A DNA stretch of 64,000 nt. Origin: Terfezia claveryi. Taxonomy: Eukaryota > Ascomycota > Pezizomycetes > Pezizales > Pezizaceae. Numbering within the stretch: the first letter of the stretch is position 1; every line of letters begins with the position of its first letter. The stretch is taken from positions 61,608 to 125,607 of the forward strand of contig WHUX01000160.1 of the NCBI GenBank assembly GCA_015179025.1, read 5' to 3'. The position numbers and the translations under genes were made by a program. Of the stretch, positions 12,374-22,328 are shown piece by piece. The notes under the pieces are model-generated. The model ran no database searches and was not told where the DNA came from. It saw only the letters and a program-made list of their open reading frames with translations.

Positions 12374-14200
12374 ATGGTATCTGAATATAGTAAAAAGACT
12401 AAGAGGTTGAGATGGTTAACTATATTATCTGAAGATGTAAGAAATTAGTATAAGACACTCCTAGAAAAATGAGATTTATAGTTCCTAATAGAGAAGAGGA
12501 AATAAATCTGCCTATAGACATAGAAATAGGAGAACCAGGTGGAATAGGAAGCAAACTATATTTTAGTATGGCATTGCCTCTCACACCTAAAGAATTTTGG
12601 GAGAGATATTTTCCAACAATTGAAGAGATTTTGAAATATACTCACTTAATAGGACATGCCCAATAGTATCATCCTGATAATACTCGACTTTTAATAGAAG
12701 CTATAGTAAAATACTATTTATGGCTAACACCATACCCATTCAAGGAAAAGGACTTAGAAATGAATGCATTTTTAAGTAAGGAATTAAAGAAGTCTCTTGT
12801 TCCTCTTTTAAGAAAACCGAATTGGGTAATAAATAACTAGGAAGAAATTATGACATTTATAATGAGTAGCACTCATTTAAAAGAATTAGTACATACTGCG
12901 TAGGATTTTTTCAATCCTAGCAGAGAACTTCCAGGAGCGTTCCTAAGAACATCAAAAGATTAATCAAAAGGCAAAGGTCGAGCACTTGAGACACCAGAAA
13001 GGAGGACTGGGTCAGCCAAAGAACCAAGTAACAAAAACCAACTACCAGAAGATATACAACTACTGAAAGATGATAATGATCTGGATTCAAGACTTGATCC
13101 ATAAAAACAGAAGTCTAAGGGAGGAGGACGAGATCCTGATAATAGTGGAGATGATATCTCGGACTCTGATAAAGCATCATTAGTTACTAGTCAACCTTTA
13201 GTTAAAAAGCCTCAACGAGGAGAATCAGTTAAATACCAACAATGGAAATCTACTACAGGAATAGTTACAATAGGTAACCATGAGGCAACAAACCTTTTAA
13301 AAGGAATAAAGATAAATCTACTAGGAAAAATCAAAGAAGAAGACAAAAAATGGCAAAACTCACAATATTTTGACTCTTGAGCTACAGCAATGTAATATTG
13401 GTTGGTTCTGAAAGGGATAGAATTAGAAGGCGCTTTAGTTTTGGAAATTGTTGAATTTAGAATAGAAGAAAGTATGCTTAGTATTTATAATCAATTCCTA
13501 AGAGAGAAAGAGAAGGATACGAAATTCTTCAGCTTCATACTAGTATTAAGAGATTTTCTAATACCCTCCACTAGCAAAGATATTTTATGGAAATGATGGG
13601 AGACAGCCATACTATATAAGGACGGATGTCACATGGGGATTAAACAGTTTGCCAATTAGATGACAGAAATGCAAATCAAGTTAATCAATAAGAATAGTAA
13701 ACAGTTAAGATTACAGGGAGTAAAAAGAAGAAAGTTTCTTAATCACCTGCCACCATATATGTCAGTGACATTAATTCCTTTAATTAAGGAAGAATAGTCA
13801 TATTATCAGCTCATATATCGAGTGAAGTTATATAAAGGTTCAAAAAAAGATATTGCCCTACCATCTATACCAAATACATCCTGATGACAACACTCTCAAA
13901 ACAAAAATCGTAGTCATGGTCCATATAGAGACCAGAAGCAATGACAAAAAACAGGATTTAATCCTAGTAGCAATCCCAGCACTAAACTTAATACAGAAAA
14001 ATGGAAGGACTTAGATTGTGACACTATTACAAAAAAATTGCATCAGAAGACGAAGATACAATTAATTAGAGACAAGAAATGTCTAATGTGTTAGAACTCT
14101 AGACACTCCTATAAGGACTATAGGAAATGACAAAATAAAGTACCCATACATACCACCATACAGGATTTAGCTATACCGAAAGCTACTAAGAACTAAACCA
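12374..14200 (+). pseudogene. G1 gag, broken
   Basis: Capsid precursor of the element, starting at the ATG equivalent to 57,540. It suffers a 1-bp deletion around 12,440 and many nonsense codons. The conserved N-terminal block INLPIDIEIGEPGG (about 12,490-12,540) and EEILKYT (about 12,622-12,642) match the copy at 57.6 kb. Toward the end, at about 14,080-14,121, a zinc knuckle is readable as CLMC....H....Y, with the final Cys changed to Tyr. The protease/pol region follows directly. Confidence 0.75.
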
Positions 14201-14226
14201 ATAAGGATAAAATCTAAGAACAACCC

Positions 14227-16046
14227 TTGTCAAGACAGGTACCTGATTTCAGCAAGGTATTCATTAAAGCTAATAGACACTCTGCACTAGCTTTAATTAA
14301 TCTCCAAACAATGGGAGGAGACTTAATTAATTCTCAATTTATACATCTATACAAAATACTAACTAGAAGTATTGAGAAGAAATCATTAAGTACAGCAATT
14401 AAAGGCTCAAAAGGAACGATAGATAAAGCCTGTACTATCAAACTAGATTGGATAGGTTATGTAGAAGAATGAACATTCTAGGTAGCTCATTTAACTAGAT
14501 GAAATATAATTTTAGGGGAATCTACTCTCAGCAAAGTGAAAGCTATAATCCCGGCCTATTAGGAACCAGTTACTATTCAACCGGAAAATATTCCTAGATT
14601 CTAGCTAAGTATATGGAAAGGATCTAGAACCATAGCGAATAGTATAAGATTAGCATATACTCAGGTCAGCTTTGAATCAATTATAGATTATAGTGAACTA
14701 GATAATTGGGAAATTATTAGCAATATAGGAGATACCAATTCAAAAAGAGAACTCATGACAGCTGTTTCTACTGTACAGAAGCAATTTAACCCTGTAATGA
14801 AGTTTCCCTTATTATTTCCAAAGACAATTCCATAGGAATTGTCACTATTAAGAAAAATAAACTACTCTATCAAACCAAAACCCAGAGCTACTTGGATACC
14901 AAAATGGCGACCCTCAGGACATTGATTTAGACAACAAATCCATAACAAATTTATTGAGCAAGAAGCGTCAAGTCGTATATATAGAGTAGAAAATGACACA
15001 AATACTATAGTCATGTTCATAATTCCTAAACGGGACAAACTAGAAGAAGCCAGATATGTTAATGACTATCGAGACTGCAATTTAGCTATTGAACCAGACC
15101 ATACCCCTCTACCAGATATTAATAAAGCTATTGAACTAGTAGCAGAGAATCTTATTTGGACTAATCTTGACTTAGCTAATGGATTTTTTAATATTAGAAA
15201 CAATAAGGAATTAGAACAATACTCTACCTTTCTATAGCATTTAGGATATTTTAAGAGTAGAGTCATGCAACAAGGGGATTGTAATGCACTAGCTACCATG
15301 GTTTGTATTATGCATGAAATTTTCAAAGATATAGTCTATAAAGATTTAATCATCTATATTGATGATATTATTATTTTTTCCAAAACATATAAGGAACATG
15401 TAAAATTATTGAAGAAAGTACTTCAATATTTGCAAGATGAGAAATTCTATCTTAAAGAAAGAAAATACCAGTTCTTTACTCTAAGATTAGAAATCTTAGC
15501 ACACATTTTGACATCAGATGGACTATATATAGATCCAAAGAAGAGAACCACTATATTAACATTTACAACTCTTACTCACAAAAAGGACCTTAAAAGATTC
15601 CTTGGAATTGTTAATTATCTCAGTAGATTTATTTCCAACTTAGCATCGTATGCAAGTACCCTGTCAGAACTGCAAGGAGAAACAAAGAAATGAGAATGGA
15701 CAGATACTCATAATGCAGCATTTGAAAACCTGAAGGAACTTATGAATTCTGTACATATTTTGAAACCCTAGAATAATAAATCAATTGAACTCAAATATTT
15801 GGTCTATGATGCTAGTAATATAGGACTAGGATCGTGGATAGGTTAAGGACCACTAATGCATATCAGACTATCATACTTCCACTCAAGAAAATTTAATCCA
15901 ACACAATATAATTATCCCATCTTTCAAAAGGAATTATTAGCGATTATTGACTCATTGAAATTTTTTGAAGTACAATTAAGAGATCACAAGTTTACTATCC
16001 TTACTGACCATAAACCACTAGTAACCTTCTATACTCAAACACCAAC
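14227..16046 (+). pseudogene. G1 pol, part 1: protease, RT, start of RNase H
   Basis: The protease region begins about 14,227. Its active-site position reads ALINLQTMG, where retropepsins have ALID(S/C)G, so the catalytic Asp is Asn. Reverse transcriptase spans about 14,880-15,690. It includes DYRDCNLAIEPDHTPLPDI, the block QQGDCNALA and a preserved YIDD box (15,355-15,366), followed by LKRFLGIVNYLSRFI. RNase H starts about 15,790 and carries FQKELLAIIDSLKFFEVQL and TILTDHKPLVTF before the nested G2 cuts it at 16,046. Several TAG/TAA/TGA stops make it non-functional. The RT type resembles the Ty3-like lineage found widely in fungi. Confidence 0.85.
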
Positions 16047-16586
16047 TGTAACGACAGCTCTAGGGACAAGGCGACCAAGAGGTATGCCGGGGCAGTGGCA
16101 AGGGGGAATCACACATGTAGGAGCGCTACGTGTGTGATCTGGGGAAAGGCTAGGGGCAAGGCAAGGGCAGGGCTAGGGTAACACACACGTAGGAACGCTA
16201 TGTGTATGACCGGGTAGGGCTGGGACAGGGGCAAGGGCAAGAGGCACGAGACACGCGGAGGCAGTTGCCGCGTGTGTCGGAGGGAGGCAGCTGTGCTGCA
16301 GAGCTGTTCACGAGACAAGAGGGTGCACAAGGGAGGTGCACAAGCGTTGGGAGAGGCAAGGTCCTGTATTGGATATACAAGACATTGGATGGGGATCCAA
16401 CGAGAGGGCAGAGAGAGCAAGCTATATATACAGGCTTCCTTCCTGGCCAAGGCCACCAGAAGGAATAAGGTTCCCGAGACCCTTATATTGGGAACAGAGA
16501 TAATAACGATATCAATCAACAATAACGAGAGTCGGAAGGAATCCTGTCCGACTCTCAAACCTGGCTAGGAAAGGACGGTTGTGACA
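16047..16586 (-). repeat. G2-A 3' LTR
   Basis: Runs TGTAACGACA to GTGACA on the plus strand. It holds two copies of an ACGT-centred palindrome (about 16,110-16,136 and 16,181-16,208) and three strong hairpins near its right end. Open frames across it on both strands are incidental. Confidence 0.92.
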
Positions 16587-16709
16587 CTATCCCCCTTTAG
16601 GCTCGGAGCTCTAGCAACTAGGAGGCCTGAGCACGATAACCGGCAAAATCAACACAGGAAACAACAATCATAATTCCAACTCCAAATCAACGAAGACAAG
16701 ACAAAAATA
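16587..16709 (-). other. G2-A 3' untranslated segment with polypurine tract candidate
   Basis: Short non-coding stretch between the pol stop and the 3' LTR. Next to the LTR the plus strand reads ctatcccccttt, which is aaagggggatag on the element's sense strand. That is a good polypurine tract for second-strand priming. Confidence 0.6.
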
Positions 16710-19700
16710 TCATTCAGCTGGGCGAGGCTTGAGAGGGTAACGCTGGTGGAATAGGGTGACCAGGTCAGGGGCGTTTTCCAGATCCTCTGCTGGTTGCCAG
16801 GTGGTCTCCTCATCCCCTAACCATTTGACCTTGTACTGAACTCGTCCATAGCGCTTCCTGGAGTCCAGTACCTCCTCAACCTCCCACTCCTCTTCTCCTG
16901 CAATCACCACGGAAGGAGGTGGCAGATGCCTTTGACCTGGAAGAGGATCGTCCGCGGCTGGCTCGATCTTCGAGACGTGAACGACCGGGTGGCGTTTGAT
17001 GTCCTTGGGAAACCTCAATCGATAGGCATGAGTGCCTACAGCGCCTAGCACCTCGAAGGGGCCTAAGAACTTATGGTCCAGTTTGCGGGAGGGCCGTTCT
17101 GTTCAGAAGTGTCTGCTGGATAGCCATACTTGGTCCCCTGGGTGGTATTTAGGAGCTGGCAACCGGGATCCATTGGCATACTCCGCTTGCCTGGCTTGGG
17201 CGTAGGCCAACTCAGCCTTCAAGGTAGCATGGAGTTTTGTGATCTCTGTTACGAAGTCCTTGGCTGGGGCATTCTCCCTGGCCTTACGCAGAGGTGCCAG
17301 GGAGTCTACGAACCGAGGGTGCCAGCCATAATTGACCAGGAATGGGGAGGTCTTCAGGGTCTCGGAGAAGTGGTTATTGTCGGAGAACTCGCAGGTCGCC
17401 AGCAACGAAACCCAGTTATTCTGCTGATAATTGATATACGCCCTCAGGTACTGCTCCATGATAGCGTTCATGCGTTCTGACTGGCCATCAGTCTGAGCGT
17501 GGTATGCCATGGACAGGTGTACTTCAATACCCAGCAGCTCACAGAAGGTTCTCCAGAAGTCGGCGACGAACTGAGGGCTACGGTTTGAGACAACCGACGC
17601 CGGGAGGCCATGGTAACGGAAGACATTATTCAGGTAAAGGGATGCCAATTCAGGGGCTGAGCAGGTGTCTCGACAGGGTATCACATGCCTCATCTTTGTT
17701 AACCAATCAACTACTATTAAGATAGCATTGAATCCCGAGTCTTCTGGCAATCCGTTGACGAAGTCCATAGTCAGGTATTGCCAGGGTTATTCTGGGACTT
17801 CCAGGGGCTTTAGGGTACCATAAGGAGCATGGCGGGTGGGTTTGGCACGCTTGCAGACATGGCAATTCCATATGTACCCTTCCACATCTTTCCACTGATC
17901 GATCCAGGTGTATTGCCTAGTTAGCAGCTCTAGGGTTTTAGCTACTCCAGGGTGGCCAGCGGCTAAAGTGTCATGGTGTTCCCTGATCAGGCTGAGGCGC
18001 AAGTCCCCTTCCGGTATGTATAGTCGATCCAAGTGGTATAGAAGGCCATCCTGAACGGTGCATTCAGCCAGGGAGATCTTGACGTGACGGCGCTGTCCAG
18101 ATTCCACCGCGGCGATTATATTCTTAACCAGGTCGTCCTCCGCATATGCCTGTCATATCCGCAGGAGGGGATCTGCTCCGGGGTCCGCTTCAGCTTCAGC
18201 ATCCGTATCCGCAAGGGTATTGGCCACTAGGTCGAGATTTTCAGGTTTCAGTACCACCTGATTCTGGTACTTCAGCCTTTCATCCCCCCCTTTAGGGAGA
18301 TCTCCTGATCTCCTGGTCAGTGCATCTGGTTTCCCACCAGCCTTGCCTGGCTGGTATTTGATCTTGAAGTTGAACCGAGATAAGAACTCCGACCACCTGG
18401 CCTGTCGTCGGTTAAGCAGTTTGGTGGTGGTGAAATACTCAAGGTTCTTATGATCGGACAACACCTCGATAATCCCCTTGGCTGACTCCAGGTGAGGCCT
18501 CCATTCCTCAAAAGCTCAGACAATGGCCATTAATTCCTTATCATAGATCTCGTAATTACACTCCGCCGGGGAGTGCTTTTTGGAGAAATAGGCCACCGGG
18601 TGGAGGACTCCATTGACATACTGGGACAGGATTCCAGCGGAGACATAGTCGTAGGCATCCGTTTCCACGATAAACTCGCTATCGGGATCAAAGTGAGCTA
18701 GTATGGGTGCTGAGCAGAAGGCTTCCTTGAGGTTCTGGAAGGCGGATTGGGCTTCTGGACTCCAGTGGAATCGCCGGTCCTTTTTGGTCAGGGCTGTGAG
18801 GGGGGCCACGATCTTGGAATATCCTAGAATGAACCGTCGGTAAAAGTTGGCGAATCCCAGAAAGGCCTGGACATCCTTGAGATTTGCTGGAATTTCCCAT
18901 TCCTGAATGGCGGTGACCTTGGCAGGGTCCATTCTAATACCTTCCGTGGTGATGATCAACCCTAGATACTTAACCTCCTGCACGTGGAACTCACATTTCT
19001 CGGGCTTGAGGTACAACCCAGCTTGCTCCAGCTTCTCCAATACCTGCCGGAAATGAATCTTGTGCTCTGCCAGGGTGTCTGAATAAATCAAGATATCATC
19101 GAGGTAAGCTGTGCAGAACATATCCAGAAAGTCCCGTAAAGTGTCATTGATGAAGTGCTGGAAGGAGGCAGGGGCGTTGGTTAGGCCAAAGGGCATGACG
19201 TTGTACTCGAAGTGGCTGTAACGTGTCCGGAAGGCCGTTTTCCACTCCTCCCCTTCGGTAATCCGTACCAGGTTGTACGCCCCTCGTAAGTCCAATTTGG
19301 TAAACCATTTCGCCTTGGAAAGCCTGGCTAATGTCTCCTGGATCAGAGGTAGGGGGTATCTGTTTTTGACCGTTATTTCGTTCAGGCCACGATAATCAAC
19401 ACACAACCGAAGGGAGCCATCCGACTTCTTCACGAAAAGCACTGGAGCACCTGCTGGTGAGGAGCTATGGCGAATGAAGCTCTTGTTGAGGTTTTCCTCC
19501 AAGTATCTCTTCAACGCTTCTAGCTCCAACCGGGACATTCCGTAGAGGGGCCCTTAGGGGGGGGTCTTACCCTCTATCAGCGGAATAGTATGGTCATAGG
19601 GTCGGTGGGGTGCGAGTTTCTCCGCAGCCTTTTCCGAGAACAGATCAATGAACTCGTGATATTCATCTGGAACCAGGGACTTCCACTCCTTTTTAGGCCG

Positions 19701-20521
19701 CATCTTATTGATCTCCAGGTTCACCTTATATATAGACAGGGCATGAGCCTTCAGCTGTGCCTCCTGGTGAGGTAAGCGAAAGCCCCTGCTCCGATGAAGC
19801 TAATATTTAGAGGTTTTTGAGGACTCGAGGGCATAGAGGGGACAGGGGAAGCTGGGGGCATAGAGGGGACAGGGGAAGCCGGGGGCACAGGAGACACCGG
19901 GGGCACAGGGGATACCGGGGGAATGGTGGCATTGATGTGTGCAGGTGGGAGTACCACCTGAGTCGGGTGGATTATTGGGGGTGGCAATGCGCACAGCCCA
20001 GTGACAGTGGTTTTTGGATCCCCACAGTGTTTTTTGCAATAAGGGCTGTTGAATCATAAGGTGTAAGAGCTGAAGCTGACTGATACATTGTGCATCCTAA
20101 GCCAGGGGATCCCAAGGACAATTGGGTACTTTAGCTTGGTTACGAATATTAGGAGATCTTCTGAGTGATCACCCATGGCGCTGGGCAGGCACGCGAGGTC
20201 GGTAATCACCCCAGAAGAGATACGGCGGCTATCGATAACATCAAGAAGGCGGGGAGTCTTTAGCTTGTAGGTTGGTATAGAGTTTTTACTGACGAAGGTC
20301 TGGTCAATGAATGCTATTCCTGAAGCACCACAATCTATGAGAGCTGATGTAACCACTGTTTTATCATTGAACTTGACAGTTATAGGTACAACGAAGTGCT
20401 CGCCAAACAGGTGAGACTCATCAACAGACATAGATGTAGGCAAGGAAAACGCAGACAAAGATAAATGACCTGGAGCAGGTCCCTTGCTAGTGTCAGTAAC
20501 TAGGCAAGGGACTTTCCTTTT
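16710..20521 (-). pseudogene. G2-A pol: protease, RT, RNase H, integrase, chromodomain
   Basis: Protease (about 20,460-20,060) has SALIDCGASGIAFID. After a Pro/Ser-rich linker and a 1-bp deletion near 19,745, the rest stays in one frame down to the stop at 16,710, interrupted only by nonsense codons. RT carries YLDDILIYS (YLDD at 19,095-19,106). RNase H follows ([15 protein letters not shown], then SDHKNLEYF). Integrase shows the HHCC finger (HHDTLAAGHPG, CHVCKRAK) and DGQSERMN, but the second catalytic Asp is Asn (SNRSPQF, codon 17,583-17,585). A chromodomain closes the protein (16,733-16,895: EEEWEVEEVLDSRKR, QYKVKWLG, TWQPAEDL). Stops include TGA 18,516 (CGA in G2-B), TGA 18,153, TAA 17,787 and TGA 17,103. 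Inactive, yet recently functional in design. Confidence 0.92.
16733..16895 (-). other. Chromodomain of G2-A integrase
   Basis: Reads EEEWEVEEVLDSRKRYG, then QYKVKWLG and TWQPAEDLENA. The order Y/W-E-V-E, V-K-W-x-G and W-x-P is the classic chromodomain pattern. In chromoviruses this domain steers integration toward modified chromatin (family knowledge), which fits the nesting seen here. Confidence 0.9.
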
Positions 20522-21748
20522 CCCGACTCTTCAACCTCTTCGATCCGTAATTCGGATATGGTGTGGGCGGCCATCGAGTGGTTTTTGCGGAGGGGACATG
20601 CCGCGATGAAGTGGTCCCCTTTCCCACAGGCAATGCACAACCCATTGTTGCAGCGACGTTCCCTCTCTTCTTGTGTCAGGCGGGGCCTTCCTGATGATAA
20701 ATCCATGGGGGTGGTGCTGCCCGCCACCAGAGATGGGTAAGCTGGCTTATTGGCTGTAGCTTGGGTCTGAGGGCTAGGGTTCTGGGGTCGAGTTTGTTGC
20801 TGGAGGTGCTGGGTTTTAACAGGAGGCCGATAGGTACTGGGGGCGCTTACCTGGACTCTCAACCAAGCCATCTTTTGCTCCATCTTGGATGCCTGATCAA
20901 TAAATTCATCCAGGGTTTTAACATCTGGAGATTGGAGGAGGGCCTGTTTGGGCTCAATATTGTGGCCTTCCTCGAACTGTTCTAGCTTCACCCGATCGTT
21001 CCACTCCACCTCTGCTGCCAACCTTGAGAATTCTGCCACGTATGTTGAGAGGTCATGGCCCTTCTATTTTAATGCTCGGAGAGCGCGAGTTGCCATACCC
21101 ATGGGGTCTGGGTCTCCGAAGGCACGGTCGAGGATTGTGAGCAGAGCAGCAACATCAGGGAGATTGAAGCGGTCATCGAGCACATAGGGTTGGACCTGGT
21201 CCAAAGCTCTGCCCTCCAATAGGCTGTATACATAAGCTAATCGATGCTGAACGGTAGGGAATTTTGCAGCATCCCCAGTTAGTTTGATTTTGATGGAATT
21301 TTTTCCAGGCTTTCAGGCGAGTCCTGTCGCCATTGAACTTTGGCGGGGTAGGGAGATCTTGGGTTTTGGGTGTCTGGGATGCTTGGGGTGCTGGGGCTGT
21401 TTGGAATCCAATCGTGTCCAGGGCCCTATTCAGGGTCTGAATGGTTCTTCTTTCATTGACTAAGTCGTTCTGGGCGGTCACGAGGTTGTTTTGGCAGGAG
21501 GCGAGGTCGGCCTGGTATGAGAGGAGGTCTTCGGTAAGTATTGTGACTTCGTCGTTGGCCCTGGTCTATTTTTGTTGTCCTTCATGTATAGCTGATTCCA
21601 GTCGTTGGCCTAAGGCATCCGCCGCCAGGTATATATCGATAATGGTCTGACGATAACTGCCGAAATCGGCAGGGTTCATGGGAATGGGTAGAGCTTACCA
21701 GGCTCGAAATCTGGCTGCGAGCGCGGGAGTGGTTTCTTGGGCAGCCAT
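20500..21748 (-). pseudogene. G2-A gag, broken
   Basis: Starts MAAQETTPALAARFRAW at 21,748. Compared with G2-B it has nonsense codons near 21,696, 21,569 and 21,066 and an extra A near 21,300, which shifts the frame. The capsid part contains VAEFSRLAAEVEWND and ends with a retroviral-type zinc knuckle, CIACGKGDHFIAAC (CX2CX4HX4C, about 20,585-20,630). The last codons overlap pol in the -1 frame through the slippery heptamer at 20,518-20,524. Confidence 0.88.
20518..20524 (-). promoter_or_regulatory. -1 ribosomal frameshift slippery site, G2-A
   Basis: On the sense strand it reads G GGA AAA in the gag frame, a canonical X XXY YYZ heptamer. It lies seven codons upstream of the gag stop. A one-base backward slip here enters the protease frame exactly. 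The same heptamer in the same position is kept in G2-B. Confidence 0.72.
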
Positions 21749-21783
21749 TGAGCGTACCGGTTGATCAGGGTGATCCAACGTAG

Positions 21784-22324
21784 TGTAACGACGGCTCTAG
21801 GGACAAGGTGACCAAGGGGTACGCCGGAGCAGTGGCAAGGGGGAATCGCACACGTAGGAGCGCTACGTGTGTGATCTGGGGAAAGGCTAGGGGCAAGGCA
21901 AGGGCAGGGCTAGGGTAACACATACGTAGGAGCGCTACGTGTGTGACCGAGTAGGGCTGGGATAGGGACAAGGGCAAGAGGCACGAGACACGCGGAGGCA
22001 GTGGCCGCGTGTGTCGGAGGGAGGCAGCTGTGCTGCAGAGCTGTTCATGAGACATCAGGGTGCACAAGGGAGGTGCACAAGCGTTGGGAGAGGCAAGGTC
22101 CTGTATTGGATATACAAGACGTTGGATGAGGATCCAACGAGAGGGTGGAGAGAGCAAGCTATATATACAGGCTTCCTTCCTGGCCAAGGCCACCAGAAGG
22201 AATAAGGTTCCCGAGACCCCTTATCTCGGGAACAGAGATAACAACGATATTAATCAACATTAACGAGAGTCGGACGGAATCCTGTCCGACTCTCAAACCT
22301 GGCTAGGAAAGGACGGTTGTGACA
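21784..22324 (-). repeat. G2-A 5' LTR
   Basis: Partner of the LTR at 16,047, running TGTAACGACGG to GTGACA on the plus strand. It contains the same ACGT palindrome pair (21,848-21,873 and 21,918-21,944), a TATA-like tatatata (about 22,160) and hairpins at 22,110-22,142, 22,206-22,232 and 22,264-22,293. Confidence 0.92.
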
Positions 22325-22328
22325 CAAC

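Larger units (their letters stand above)
16047..22324 (-). mobile_element. G2-A: complete Ty3/gypsy chromovirus nested in G1, minus strand
   Basis: 6,278-bp element with LTRs at 16,047-16,586 and 21,784-22,324. It is flanked by the direct repeat caac (16,043-16,046 and 22,325-22,328; five bases match with one mismatch). Removing it plus one repeat copy rejoins the G1 RNase H text as seen undisturbed at about 2,225-2,260. The order on the minus strand is LTR, gag, protease, RT, RNase H, integrase, chromodomain, LTR. Higher GC and fewer stops than G1 show that it is a younger arrival. Confidence 0.95.

Noticed and set aside
16043..16046. A 5-bp target duplication for G2-A
   Set aside because: Only four bases (caac) match exactly at both sides. 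The fifth differs, so I report four and leave the fifth as a likely point change.
16109..16568. Open frames of up to 149 codons on both strands
   Set aside because: They lie wholly inside the G2 LTR and recur at 21.77-22.26 and 59.1-59.67 kb only because the LTR is repeated. No protein features.
17130..17480. Plus-strand frames of 73-116 codons across the G2-A integrase
   Set aside because: They are complements of the real minus-strand integrase coding sequence.
19751..19987. Met/Pro/Ser-rich 78-codon protein
   Set aside because: It is the proline-rich linker between protease and RT of G2-A, in the same frame as the protease.
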